From positions 372,001 through 436,000 of the forward strand of contig JADNRY010000015.1 in assembly GCA_015501585.1 (NCBI GenBank): a DNA stretch of 64,000 nt, in the 5' to 3' direction. Position 1 is the stretch's first letter, and each line of letters starts with the position of its first letter. The translations under genes were made by a program, and so were the position numbers. The notes below the pieces were generated by a model, which did no database searches, was not told the origin of the DNA, and saw only the letters and a program-made list of their open reading frames with translations. Shown here piece after piece: positions 37,364 through 49,116 of the stretch. This DNA comes from Rhodocollybia butyracea. Lineage: Eukaryota; Basidiomycota; Agaricomycetes; Agaricales; Omphalotaceae.

Positions 37364-39359
37364 TTACCACCACACCTCTTCTCCTGAAGTATTGAAACTA
37401 GTGAAGCTACTTCTCGCACTCCAATACGTCGTCTCGGCCAAGGATTCTGAATCGCTCGCTACCAACGGATCCAATGTCGCCTGCGGCGAAATGAAGACAG
37501 ACTCTGGCACGCGCTGTCTTGGTCTATCCCTCTTGTAGTGCAAACCAGGAACGAGACTATCAGTGCGGGTTACTGAAGAACTGTCTTGCGCATGGGCAAA
37601 CCCTCCAGCAGTAGGCATGGTTGGGCTTTGAACTGGAGTCTCTGTGTCCTCTTCCTCCCCCTCAAGTTCACTAGTAGTTGTAGTAGTTACGGTTACAATG
37701 ACCGATGGTAGCTTTGATGCAGGGACGATAGATGGGATTGGCAGTCCGCTATCGCCCAGAATCATCCCCGCTGGCTCTTTTCCCATCAGTGCCCGGCGTT
37801 TGCATACGTTCGACAAAGGGTCAGATGCATCCGAGGCGCAGGATAGCAAGCTGCAATGAGGCGAAGGTACTCGAAAAGTAGGAGTTGTGGCTGGCGCAGA
37901 GTTGCAGTCCGAATCAGCTGTATACGGACTCGGAGATTGTTTCGGACGAGCAAACGTCAGAGGAAAGGGAGATCCTTTTCTCCTATGGCCCATCGGCTTC
38001 AGGTCTGCGCGCCTTTGGATTTGCGTATGAACTGTGGAGACTCCAACACAGGCAGCACGGAGGGATCCTATATAATTTCTAGTGAGTACACGGTTTCAAA
38101 AAAAAATGAGAGTACAAACCTCGCTTCTTTGTCTAGATCTCCGACACAGACCTCTGACGTGACTGTTTCTTGGACTCGGGTTATCTGCTTGACTGGTATA
38201 CAGCATCCTTGCCGTTCGATCTCTTACATCGTTCGTCGACGAGTCACAAAACGATCCAGGAGGCGTGATCGGAGGAGAAGGCAATCCGCTGGATGAGGGA
38301 CAAGATGCGTCGATAGGAAGAGGCGGAAGCGGACATGTCGGGGGCTTGCGCCTCGGTGGAAGCGGCGATGGATTCTGGGGTGCATCACGCTGAGGAAGAA
38401 GTGGTAGAGAAACCAGTCGTCTTATCGCGCTTCAAGGAAAGCGGCAATGGCCCCATACACTTTGGAAGTGAAGGCAACGGACCCAGCGGGGCCGGCTTGC
38501 GCTTCGGACGGCTTCCCGAGCTGCGTTTCCTCCGCAGGCTTGGTTTCAACCCACCTATCGATGCAGCACCCGCGAGAGAGTGGCTAGATTCTACCGATAC
38601 ATCATCAGCCTCGTCCACGGGAAGGATCGACTGTGCAGGATGACACAAGGGTAGCGAGCTTCCATACGAACTTGCAGCACTTTTTCGGCGCGCTACAACT
38701 TGTACTTGACCTTTCGCGAAAGGATCGAGATCCGGCGAGTCGAGAGGATCTGACTTTACGGAAGAGGGACAAGTGCTGCTAGTGGTATACGACGACATTG
38801 AAGAGTGTTTTCTGGATACACTATCGTGGAAAGAGAAAGTTGAAGATACGCGACTAAGTGCTTGTGGAGACTGAGGAGTTATTGGAACAACACTCGATCC
38901 ACAGTCTGAGCCGTGTCTCGAAAAGATGGACACTCCTGCGGATCGCTCATGCCTGTCTGCAAGTGGCAGATACGGTACGAAAGAGTGTGGCTTTACTTCT
39001 GCAAGAGATACTGTTGGGATAGGCTTTAGGCACGAAGCTGATGAAGGCGAAGAAGGCTCGGATTTTGCTTCCAAGGGCTCAGAATAGCTTAAACTCGGTA
39101 ACGGTGGAACTGGCGCCTGATTCCTGCCACTAGTCAACAAAAACAGAGATTTGATCTTGCGCAGGACGCGAGGACTGCTCGCTGGAGATTGGTAAGTGGG
39201 TGGTAGAGCTGATTTCGCGTGGGCCGAAGAAAGAGAAGAAGAGTAAACCAGTCTCGAATCCAGCGAAGCGTCGATCTCCAACGCCGTAGAGACAAGCTGC
39301 GTGAATTCGACTAGTGAAAAGGGGTTGGACATGTTAATATCTCGAGACTTGGCTGCCAC
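37364..39359 (-). CDS. large Ser/Pro-rich low-complexity protein, unidentified
   Basis: The main exon (38385-39359) starts MAAKSRDINMSNPFSLVEF and encodes a Ser-rich, basic protein with many SP/TP and RKR/KRK clusters. A proline-rich segment (NPSPLPPRRKPPTCPLPP), then VCVGDLDKEAR and NYIGSLRAACVG are joined by phase-consistent introns near 38100-38230. The last exon of about 210 residues has a Thr run, SPTMPTAGG and a terminal GEEVWW. The first junction, between 38385 and 38400, is not resolved: the exon runs to a stop and no phase-compatible donor was found. Start could also be at 39332. No domain was recognised; the composition suggests a disordered, phosphorylated regulator. Confidence 0.5.
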
Positions 39360-40734
39360 AGTCGTCGAAAAAAAGTCCTTGACCGATGGAATCGCTGAGG
39401 AAGATGGTGGTTAAGAAAAAGGAAAATGCAATCGGGGTTCCCCGTATCAAACTGCTTATACGTTCAATGGACCAAAATTTACACGTAATTTCGCAGAACG
39501 CGAAACTCAAATTCCTAATTTGTACGTGACCGCTGAATTAGTCAAATGTGACTGTTTATCAATTTCTGACATTGGCAGCTGCCACACTTTCTGCTTCTTC
39601 AGCTCCCAGGATCCCAACGCTTATCCATGACTTTCCTCGATATCTTGCGATTACTTGCCTTCATGGAAGTCTTCACTATCCCCGGAGGCTTACGCTTAAT
39701 TCTAGTTGTGCGGTTCATCCCCAAATTTCCTCTTATTTTGCCTCTAAAATACGCATATATCCGACCATTCCTCCTCTCAAGCACCGCAACTCATCTACGC
39801 AGTTTATTCTGTCATCTTTGACGCGTCGAATCCGGAGCCAGAATATCTTGGCTACGGTCTGTTCCTTCAACCGATGACAGCAATGAGGATTCAAAAATCA
39901 CTATTCTGCTGGCGTGCTATCAACATCACCTTTATGCTTTAGACTGGTACTCCAGGTTATCGAACAGTTCCGAAGCTACAAAGACTAGCCAAAAACTAAC
40001 CATGGAACCACGTTCTAACTCCCAGATCGTTATACTGACCTCATCGTATATGCTCGACGACATGCCTGTGTAACTCTCCACTTCAGATATGTCAGTTTCG
40101 ACGAAAACTACACATCGCATGACGATATGTGCCTCAACGCCACGAGTTCCTGGTTTAAACTCTTACTTATGGCCAGAACGTCGCGCGATATCTACCTCCG
40201 GCTTTTGGATTGGACCTTGAGCTTCAAGCTTCAAACCTGAAGCACCGTCGGTAAAATATCATTTCTAGTACCTTTTTGTTCAATGTCAACCTCCAAGGGC
40301 GCACTGGCAGTCTGGGACCTGTACCAAATACTAGACGGGTCGCATCCGAGTCCGGTTCAGTAACCCGTTAGTCGATCTCATTCAACTGCAGCTTCGTTGG
40401 AAGCTCAAACTACCGATGTACCGCGATGTATCCATCAAAGTACAAAGTTTTCGCAAAAAAACTGCAAATTTTCTGATATCTCAGGTTCCTTCAAACGTAT
40501 GCCAAATTCGAACAAGGAATATAACAAAAAATATCTCACCGTCGAAGACTTCTGCTTATCTGCTCCATCTTCCCGGACCCAGATCTCACCGGGACTGACC
40601 GTGCCGACACGGGTCCCTGTTTGACTTGGACGTTGCTTCGATTTTTGATTTTTTACGAGCATGACGACTCCACGGTAGTATGTATATCGTCAAGTCTCTA
40701 AGCAATAAATTACTAATGACCACCGCCTGCCAAG
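39360..40734. other. intergenic, nothing recognised
   Basis: Short frames on both strands (for example 39548-39877) have no domain and no supported exon chain. Confidence 0.4.
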
Positions 40735-41760
40735 GTTCATGGGCCTTGAGAACACTTTTAATTTACATGTAGCAGCGACGCAAGCACCACCTGCCCAAAA
40801 TTTGTAGCATATATCTCACATTTATTGCCACAAGCTCCGTACTAGCACCCCCACTTATGAATGATTTCGACGAGCCACTTAGCAAGTTCCCTCGCCTCCC
40901 TCCATCCCCTCAAGTTTTTATGGGAAGATGTGATTTGCGATCGCTCCAATGCGGATCCCTCTCGAGCCTTTGGCACTTGCTGCTTCCCGATTCTCTCGTT
41001 TCTTTAATTAAATTTCTCCATAATCAAAATGCAAACGAAGATGCGAACGTATGCCAGAGGTACTTTTGACAACAGCCCCGATGAGAGGCTTAAATTATGA
41101 ACTTGTTACTTCGTAAAAAATGAGCTCGTGAATCCTGAATCATCTCACAGTGCTTTGAGGCAGCGCTGAATGCTGCCATGCCAACATTGAATATTGAATA
41201 TTGAAGTGTACATGTAAAGACACAGATCCTCCTACCACCAAGGTCAAATGCGGAAGGAGGGAAGAAGAAGAGAAGCCTGCATTATTCCTTTCCCGAACGC
41301 GCTAACTTGAAGGCTTCCTTCTAGGTATGATATTGCTGCGTACTTGGTAGACATATGAGGTTCTTAGCGAAGAGATCAACTACATTGAGGAAAATAATCT
41401 ACAAGTGCAGGAATTCGAGTACTAATACTAAGCGAGGGTTTACGCGTACGCTGTTCTGTAAGTTAGAACGACAGTAAGCAAAAGATCGACCAAGTAGAGA
41501 AACAAAGAATACCTTCCGAAACCAAAAAAACAACACATCTCGATACAAATATATACGAATCCATCTGAAAGATCTTCATGTTTTTGATATCTTAAGGATC
41601 TTTTCAACCACTGATGGGCGGAGCTTGGGGAAAAGAATTACCACTAACGGCACATGCGAAGTTCACGCTCGCCGTCGCCGAATGCTACAAGAAGAGACCT
41701 TAAAATGGGCGCTTCAAGCTTCACGGCCTACGCAACACCATCGCGCAACGTCAAGCACCG
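40735..41760. repeat. downstream flank of secreted-family unit A
   Basis: Closely resembles 43440-44400 and, in part, 46270-46700. Shared blocks include CTAGCACCCCC.CTTATGAATGATTTC, CCAATGCGGATC, CTCTCGTTTCTTTAATTAAATT, GCAGATCCTCC and GCATTATTCCTTTC. The flank travels with the gene copies. Confidence 0.75.
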
Positions 41761-41776
41761 TTGCATGCATCATGCA

Positions 41777-42876
41777 TCAAGGGTTCTGTCGAAGCCAAGA
41801 CTGAAGTAAATCGCCTAACTGATCTTCTGAGAGAGCTTCGTTGGGCAAGTGACCGGTTTTCTGCTCCAGTGGAGGGGGAGGTGAAGAGTGTTTGGAATTG
41901 GGAAGGGGATGATTCGAAGAGTCAGCTGCAGCGGGTAGGGTTGTCCCTGGGATGTATATGTAGGGCGTGTGTTCTGTTTTCTTTTGCATCTGTGAAGGAG
42001 GATCGGACTCGGGAGGGAGATGCTTCGAAGACCCACCCGCGGCCTGTCGGACTGTCCCTGGGATGTAGGGCGTGTGTTCAGTTTTCTTTCGCTTCGGTGA
42101 AGGAGGACTGGACTCGGGACTCAGGGGATGCTTCGAAGAGTCCCCCGCAGCCGGTATCCCTGGGATGTAGGGCGTGTATTCGGGTTTCTGTCGCATCGGT
42201 GAAGCAAGATCGGACTCGGGAGAGGGATGCTTCGAAGAGCTAGCTGCAACCTTTGGGCCGCCTTAGGAACTGGAGCATTTAGGGTCGCCTCAAAGTTGAC
42301 AGCGTCGTGAAATTGTTTGTCATATTTTTTATAACTTTCTGGATTCAGAGTCTTCCCAGATTCAAGCAGCTCAAATTTCTCTCCTTTGCGGTAGTACAGT
42401 GCACTCTGTATTGTCGACCAGTGTTTCTTGGTATATCCAATCCACCCCAGGTATTGGGACGCTTTTTCTCGAGGCCCCAGTATATCGAGTCGAAAATAAA
42501 TCAGGTCGGCCCGATGTGCGGAACCTATTTTGTGGGTGATGATCAAATCTTCGCCTCCAAGCCTAGTAAATATCCCATTCAGGTTTTTGATAGCGGGCCA
42601 AACCCGCCTTCTCGCTTTTTTGGTGGCCTCGTCTTTCTTCACAGAGTCTTCTGTCGGTAGCCTTTGGCATCAAGGAAGTAGAAATTGCCCTTGAGTAGTG
42701 GGAAAAGTTGATATTAACACGGTATAACAAGTTTCGGAAGCAACACTTACGACTGGAGCCGTAAGCTCATCTGCAGGTGCAGCCGCTGTACCCTTACGAC
42801 CTTTAGCAGGCATAGGCACTGCACACATGGTACTGGCGAACACGAGTATTGCAAGGAGATGAAGACAGACATGCAT
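41777..42876 (-). pseudogene. secreted-protein family, copy A (frameshifted)
   Basis: The first exon encodes a signal peptide (MHVCLHLLAILVFASTMCA) followed by VPMPAKGRKG. The second encodes the family core: IYFRLDILG, YLGWIGYTKK, IQSALYYRKGEKFELLESG and FHDAVNFEATLNAPV. It ends in a tail with three imperfect repeats built on SSKHPLSPESSPPSPKRKK and PYIPG. Relative to copy B there is a one-base loss after FLDAKG (about 42660) and another before the tail (about 42250). The signal peptide, core and tail therefore lie in three different frames. Confidence 0.65.
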
Positions 42877-43439
42877 GGAGATGCAATCTCTTCAAAGGAG
42901 TTGTGTGAAGTGGAGACGTTGAACTGAACCAGCAGTCAAGGAGATTTTTTTTTCTCACTCGCTTCATATATCATTAGAAACTAGATCAGTAGATCAGATG
43001 GATGATTTTATAGTTGAACAGAATCCGATAATCTGCGAAATTCGCCTTGTGGGCGAATCAGAACTCAGATTGTAATGCGCTCGAATGGCGACGAGGGAAG
43101 GAAAGTGAAACCCGGGCCCCGTCGTGTTTCTTTTACCCAAGCCCTCCTCTGCTCTCCTAAGCCTACTTATAATTTGGACTACAGGACCCTGTGAGGCTGT
43201 TTCAGCAGTAGCCATTTCCACGCACCATATGCTGCAGCCCCAGTCCCCAGATTGATAACTCACTGATTGGCGGAGATTGGCGACCAGTAAAGGCTCCTAG
43301 TAAAGGCTGTGACTTGTTCCAAGTGTCCATTCTCAGTGAGTAAATGATACTGTAACTATATGCTAGTGAATGGGTAGGAGACAAACGAAGTTTTCCGGAA
43401 AGCTGGTCCACAAGTTAGTCATGACCACCTATGCCATGG
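42877..43439. other. upstream flank of copy A
   Basis: Similar in layout to the flanks upstream of copies B (45724-46270) and D (54643-55260), with GATCTAGA-rich and TTCTTTT(G/A)CC(T/C)AAGCC blocks. No independent gene was recognised. Confidence 0.5.
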
Positions 43440-44400
43440 ATTCATGATACGTAATTTGAGAACACTTTGGTACATAGCGGCGGCGCAAGTATACCACTTG
43501 CCCGAAATTCGTAGCATAATTATCTCAAATCTATCACAGCTTCTCTAGCACCCCCGCTTATGAATGATTTCAACCAGCCACTCAGCGAGTTCCCTCGCCT
43601 CTCCCCAACCTCTTAACTTTATAGGGATCACTCCAATGCGGATCTCCCCACGAGTTTTTTGGCACTTACTGCTCCCCGGTTCTCTCGTTTCTTTAATTAA
43701 ATTCTTCATTATCGAAATGCAACGAAAATGTGAATGTATGCTTCTGACAACCCCGATGAGAGGCTTATATTATTTAGTTAATAGAAAATGAGCTCGAGAG
43801 TCTTGAATCATCCCGCAGTGCTTTGAGGCTGAACGTTGAACGCTGAACGCTGCCATGCCAACATTGAGGCATAAAAACGCAGATCCTCCGTATTAAGACC
43901 ATCACAAAGGGCAAACAAGGAAAGAGGGGAGAAGAGAAGATTCCTGCATTATTCCTTTCTCGGACGGGCTAAGTTGAGAGCTTCCAGGTAATGCTGATTA
44001 CTCGGTAGAAGAGATCAACTTTATCGAGGAAGATAATCTACAAGGTTGAAAGAGTGCGAGAGTAATGCTAAGCAAGGGTTTACGCGTACACTGTTCTGTA
44101 GTAAGTTAGAACACCAATAAGCAAAGGCAAAAGCAAAAGAATGACCAGATAGAGAAACGAAGAATACCTGGGATCCGAAACCAAGGGAAACAAGGCGTTC
44201 AAGCATCTCGATACAAATATAAATTCCTCCGGAGCATTACTACTAACGGCACATGCGTTCACGCTCGAGTTACTGCAAGAACAGACCTTGGTTAATGATA
44301 GGCGCTTCAACTTCAAGCTTCACTGGCACCAACGCCATTGCGGCAACATCATGCATCGAGGGCTGACGCGGACGGCTGAAATTGAAGCCAGGTCTGTGTA
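43440..44400. repeat. downstream flank of secreted-family unit B
   Basis: Copy of the region at 40735-41760; see shared blocks there. Confidence 0.75.
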
Positions 44401-44422
44401 CTCTACGACATGGTCTAACTAG

Positions 44423-45723
44423 TCAACGTCGTTTGAATTGCAAAAGGTCTCGCAGATTCGAGCCACCTGGGAGTTTGTTTTTGGGGGGACCGATAGTCTG
44501 TTTGTTCGGGTCAGATGGTGAGGTATGGGAAGGGGGAAGGTGAGGGCCAGCTGCCGCCCCTGAGAGCAGTGATGGGTTGTTGGGTGGATGATCGGTTTTC
44601 TGTTTCTTCGGTGAAGGATTATTGGTCTCGGGAGGGGGATTCTGCTTCGAAGAGCTAGCCGCAATCTCTGGGGCCGCCTGAGGAACTGGAGCATTTAGGG
44701 TTGCCTCAAAGTTGACAGTGTCGTGAAATCGTTCGTCATATTCTTTATAACTTCCTTCATTCAGACTCTTTCCAGATTCAAGCAGCTTGAACTCCTCTCC
44801 TTTAAATTTGCGGTAGTACAGTGCACTCTGAATTGGCGAATACTGATTCTTCGTAGATCCAATCCACCCAAGGCATCCGTACACTTTTCCACCCGAGACT
44901 ATGTCGACTCGAAAATAAAACAAGTCAGGAATCTTGTCGCGAGTTGCGGTACCCATTATGTCGGTGACGGAACCAATCATGTTGGGAAGGCGCAATTCTC
45001 CGTTAAGCCCGAATATCCCCCCTAATGGATGCAGGTTTTTAATCGTGGACAAGACCCGCTTTTTCGCTTTTGAGGTCACAGGCTCTTTCTTCTCCAAAAC
45101 TGCTGTCGGCATACCTTTGGCATCAAGAAAATAAAAATCGCCCTGTGAGATAGTGGGAAAAGTCTAATCTCGTACCCAGATGTACGGAAACGCGGACCGC
45201 TACGCAATAAATACAGACATAAACATCGAACAAATAAACAAACAAACAACCAGAGCGTTTCCTAAACATCTGGTGCACTTTGATCGTAAGGGGGCCGAGC
45301 AGTACATAGCCACCCTAGTGTGACAGTTTGACGCCCAGCAGCCTGCGCCTCAATGAATAGTAAACTTGCAAAATCTTGCAATTCGGACTGGCAGTGGCCA
45401 TCTGTAGCTTCCTAACATGATTGCTATAGACTTTCACTCAGAGAACTATAAAAGATACTAATACGACGCAGCTCTGATGTTTGTTGTGTGTTTGTAGATT
45501 GTTTACATCTGTATTTATTGCGGCAGAGCGGTCCGCGTCGTATACATCTGGATCCGAGATTAGGAAAAGTCGATATTAACAAGTTTTGGAAGCAAACAAG
45601 TACTTAAGTACTTACGACTCGATCATCTGCTGGACCACGTTTAGCAGGCGTAGGCACTGCACACACGATACTGGCAAACATGAGCATCGCAAGGAGGTGA
45701 AGACAGACAACTTTGGGTCGCAT
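44423..45723 (-). CDS. secreted-protein family, copy B (open reading frame intact)
   Basis: Exon 1 (45616-45723) encodes MRPKVVCLHLLAMLMFASIV, a signal peptide, then AVPTPAKRGPADDRV. The 473-bp intron 45143-45615 contains a 400-bp MITE. Exon 2 starts GDFYFLDAKGMPTAVLEKK. It carries the family core LFYFRVDIVSGGKVYGCLG, WIGSTKNQYSPIQSALYYR, FKLLESGKSLNEGSYKEYD and FHDTVNFEATLNAPVPQAA, and ends in a Pro/Ser/Lys-rich tail finishing LRDLLQFKRR. No known domain was recognised. Cysteines are few. The core pattern Y.GWIG......(IQ)SALYYR is shared by all copies. Whether the enlarged intron is still spliced correctly is unknown. Confidence 0.65.
45164..45563. mobile_element. 400-bp MITE in the intron of copy B, 7-bp target duplication
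   Basis: The ends CTAATCTCG and CGAGATTAG continue as imperfect inverted repeats of about 70 bp, sharing CCAGATGTA, CGCGGACCGCT and CAATAAATACAGA. The heptamer GAAAAGT flanks both sides at 45157-45163 and 45564-45570. The uninterrupted sequence GGGAAAAGTTGATATTAAC in copy A marks the empty site. Confidence 0.9.
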
Positions 45724-46269
45724 GACGGAACAAGTTTTATCAAAGGAGTTGTGTGAAGCGTAGACGCGTAGACGTTGACTGAACCAGCAGTAATCGAGGA
45801 ATTTTTCTTTTTTGCTTCATTTATATGATCTGACATCATCAGAATCTAGATCAGATCTAGATAATCTTGTCGGCGAGTCGGCTCCGAACTCCGGCCGTAA
45901 AGCTGTATGGATTTCAGTTACAACGACGAGCGAATCGGAACAAAGTTCCCTGGAAAGCTGGTAAAGGCGAAAATTGGGTTCTATCGTGTTTCTTTTCCTA
46001 AGCCTAATTTGGATCACAGGACCAGCTGGAACACAGCTGAGGAGAAAAGCCTGTGTGATCGATAACAGTTGAGTCTGCAAGCTTGAAACAGCCTCAGCTC
46101 CAGCTAGGTGACTCTGATCTACTCTGATTCATACAGATTTGCGCAGGTTCGCGCGCGCCTAGTAAAGGCTGTGAGTTGTTTTAAGCGTCCATTCTGAGTG
46201 AGCAAATGATACTATGCTACTAATCATAAGTGAATGGGTATAGTTCCCTGCAAGTTCCCTGGAAGGCTA
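45724..46269. other. upstream flank of copy B
   Basis: Probable promoter region, similar to the flanks upstream of copies A and D. Confidence 0.5.
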
Positions 46270-46710
46270 ATGACCATCGCCTGCCATGGATGCACAGAGC
46301 GGCGACAGGGCCAAGTACCACCTGCTCAAAACTTGTAGCATATACTTATCTTATCAAGCTCTGTAACAGCTTTGTGAGTGGTTTCGGCTAACCACTCGGC
46401 AAATTCGCCTCTCCACAGCCTCTCAAGCTTATAGGAAAGTAACTCGCTTAAGTTCAATGCAGATCCCTGTTGAACTTTCGGTAGACTCTTACTTCCCGAT
46501 TCCCTCATTTCTTGATTATTGAATTGTATAAATATCTTTGTAATTAAGAAACGGTATGTACAATGTTTTGAGGCATCGCTGCGCGCTGCAACACCAACAT
46601 CGATGTAAAAACGCAGATCCTCCGTATCAAGACCAAATGAAGAAGAAGGAGCGAATAAAAGAAGAATCACTGCATTATTCCTTTCTCGAATGCGCTGACT
46701 TGAGGGCTTC
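46270..46710. repeat. unit C remnant of the secreted-family repeat
   Basis: Carries the same downstream-flank blocks as units A and B (AAAACTTGTAGCATATA, AATGCAGATCCC, GCAGATCCTCCGTATCAAGACCA, GCATTATTCCTTTCTCG). It breaks off before any gene core, where the TTTCTCGCAAGTT cluster and a MITE begin. Confidence 0.65.
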
Positions 46711-46746
46711 TATGCTGTTCAAAAGTGTGAATAATTACATTGTCAT

Positions 46747-47388
46747 TTTCTCGCAAGTTGTATCATACAATTTCTCGCAAGTTCAAATAAGTGTCAATTT
46801 CTCGCAAGTTGTATTCAAGTTTACTTTATTTCTCGCAAGTTCTGACATTGGATGACTTCCCGTGGCGTCTAGGATCCTAGATTATTTCTCTAGACGCACG
46901 GCATTCAGGGTTACAAGTAATCTAGTTCTGTGTTTCTAAACCGTGGCCAAAGAAAACCTAAACACAAGTTGATGCTAAGAAAGCTATTCTACATAAGCAT
47001 AGTTTAAACGGGATGAGTATTACTGAGCTTTTTCAGAGGAATCTTTGGACGTTAGAGGTGAGGTGATGAAATAAAAGACATCCCTAGGGTTCCGGGATGC
47101 AGAATGGGAAAAATGGACTCTTGGGCAAAGTGGTTTGCTGGGAGCATTGTCCAAATGGGGAGACTAAAATGATACGCGAAGTAGAAACACAGATTTAGGT
47201 CTGGAAGAGGGGGGGTACCCCTCTTCTAGATTAGAATCTAGAAATGGGCTTGTGCTCATCAAAAGTGGAGCCGTCACCCTTTCCGAACGTCGGCAATGCT
47301 CGGCTGAGCTCGCTTAAGGCATTTAGAGATATTATTTAGGATCCTAGACCCCACGGGAAGTCACCCATTGGTCAATTTCTCGCAAGTT
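46747..47388. repeat. five copies of the 13-mer TTTCTCGCAAGTT
   Basis: Exact copies at 46747-46759, 46771-46783, 46798-46810, 46829-46841 and 47376-47388, all in the same orientation. The first four are 24-31 bp apart; the fifth lies on the far side of an inserted MITE and would continue the series if the MITE were removed. Confidence 0.9.
46851..47365. mobile_element. 515-bp MITE with 5-bp target duplication
   Basis: Inverted ends share TGACTTCCCGTGG, GTCTAGGATCCTA over about 35 bp with a few mismatches. CATTG occurs on both sides, at 46846-46850 and 47366-47370. It interrupts the TTTCTCGCAAGTT series. No coding capacity. Confidence 0.8.
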
Positions 47389-47684
47389 AGTTTTCAGGGC
47401 CGGTTAGTTATGTAACTTACCATATCTGGTAGAGCCAGGTCTCGACTCTGTCATGTGACTAGTGAGCAACGACACATGACAGTAGGACCGTGACCTCGGG
47501 TATTTCGGCTATCCTGCTTGATCGAACGGCTGAGCGAGCCGTGTAATCATATCGTATCATATCATATCATATCTCATCTTCAGGCATATCTGATCTGGAG
47601 GATAAGATATACGTGAGAATCTAGTTATCGGCTCATGTCCTGAGTCTGTGGAGAGAACAAGTTTTTCAAGTTTTTTCAAGTTGA
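47366..47684. other. spacer with a short ATATC microsatellite
   Basis: An imperfect CATAT/ATC run lies at 47548-47577. No gene was recognised. Confidence 0.5.
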
Positions 47685-47862
47685 CAGCTGTTTTAAAAAC
47701 CGTAGGCCGCCTTATGAAAAAGTTAAGTTTGATGCCGGACATGTGATGACCTCGGCACACACGCGCTACCGTTGTCGTGTTGTCGGGTCGGGTCGATCGT
47801 CGCGTTTGACATGCTCAAGGAAAGGGTTGCCAGTAGGTGCTCACGTAGGATAGATTCAGATA

Positions 47863-49116
47863 CACTGCTGCACAAAACTTTGGCAGATTTCTAGAAGTAT
47901 TGATGGTAAAAGAATGTAAAAATGTGTTTTTAAAGATTCTGAATAATCTTCCGAAGATTTTGAATAATACTCGTCTTTTCGAATCTTTCAAGAGCAATCT
48001 TGCATAAGCATGTCAACTGTTAAGGATTCATAAAAATATCTTGAGAAATCATTTATGGCTGCAGTTTCAACGCTCACGAGACTTCTCTCAACGTGTGCGG
48101 TGTACGGCCGCCGTGGCCCGTGCCTTTTAATAAGAGCATGCATGGTTTTTGTTGACAACTCCCCCCTTCAACTTCAACCCCAGTAAAAAGCCGCACTGGG
48201 TTGATCTGTGCTTTTATATTGAAAAGTGGCCGATTTCTGGGCAGCAGCTGTGAAGCGGTTGAGCTCTGTTAATCTCGGTCTATCTCAGCCTATCTCAGCT
48301 CTGCACAGTGTTGGGCTGATGCCCATTTCATTCAATTATGGCTTTCAATACATAAGCTCAGCATGAGTTTTCACTTCCACGCTGGGCAGGGCCGAGACTG
48401 GCTGAGGTTGGCTGGATTTATATGTTGATCAGCCTGGTCGCCAGAAATCAGCCACTTTTCAATATAAAAGCACAGACAAACCCAGTGCGACTTCTCACTG
48501 GGCTTCAACCACCACTGCCACCTGAACGTCTCGCAACGTGTTGCAACATCTCCCTCCCCTCAAGTCCTGCCCTTTGTAACAGCTCAAGCGCCCAAGTCTC
48601 AATTACTCTACTCGATTCAATACCAATACACTGTGCAAGCTCAAGCTCAATGTCCGAGTCTCTGCTGTCTCTGCAGCTGACGTTCCGAGTCAAGGCCGCA
48701 TCGTCAACATTCAACTTCCTCAACCCTCGTTAACTTAATCAAGCTCAAACTCAGGCTTCTTGAACCTTAGTTTATTATCGTAGTAACGAGTGTACTTACT
48801 ATCTGTACTAGTATTAGTAGCTTCGAGGTTATCCTCACTGGAATATATTTTTTCAACCATTTTTTTCGTGTCCGGTTTAGGATAGGGATCCGGGAACATC
48901 TGAAACGCCATCAGATATGACCAATGCAAAACTGGAAACTTCTGAAAAATCAACAAAAGATTCCTGAAAGTACGAGAAAATTATCCTAAGAGCCCTGAAT
49001 TTTGGAAAAATTCAAAAACTTGGGCGCTCCTCAATCTCAGAAATATTTTGACGGATCATAAAAGAATCTTAAAACATCAAATCATCGAAATTATTTTACA
49101 TTTTTGTCCACCAGTG
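47863..49116. mobile_element. mariner-like non-autonomous element, TA-flanked
   Basis: The ends CACTGCTGCACAAAA (47863) and TTTTGTCCACCAGTG (to 49116) are inverted repeats with two mismatches over 15 bp. Both are bordered outside by TA (47861-47862 and 49117-49118), the target duplicated by Tc1/mariner elements. There is no transposase frame. Confidence 0.7.
48179..48502. mobile_element. 324-bp MITE nested in the mariner-like element, 7-bp target duplication
   Basis: Long arms of about 60 bp are near-perfect inverted repeats: CCCAGT at the ends, then GCACTGGGTT and TCTGTGCTTTTATATTGAAA inside. CTTCAAC flanks both sides, at 48172-48178 and 48503-48509. No coding capacity. Confidence 0.9.

Noticed and set aside
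36608..37373. Open frames on both strands in a purine-rich stretch
   Set aside because: Low-complexity purine bias creates long frames; the position fits a 3' untranslated region of the minus-strand gene.
39548..39877. Possible secreted protein starting MTVYQFLTLAAATLSASS
   Set aside because: The N-terminus is signal-like, but the rest is unlike a mature secreted protein and there is no support from neighbours.
47540..47580. ATATC microsatellite as a CRISPR-like or satellite array
   Set aside because: Too short and too irregular; a simple microsatellite.
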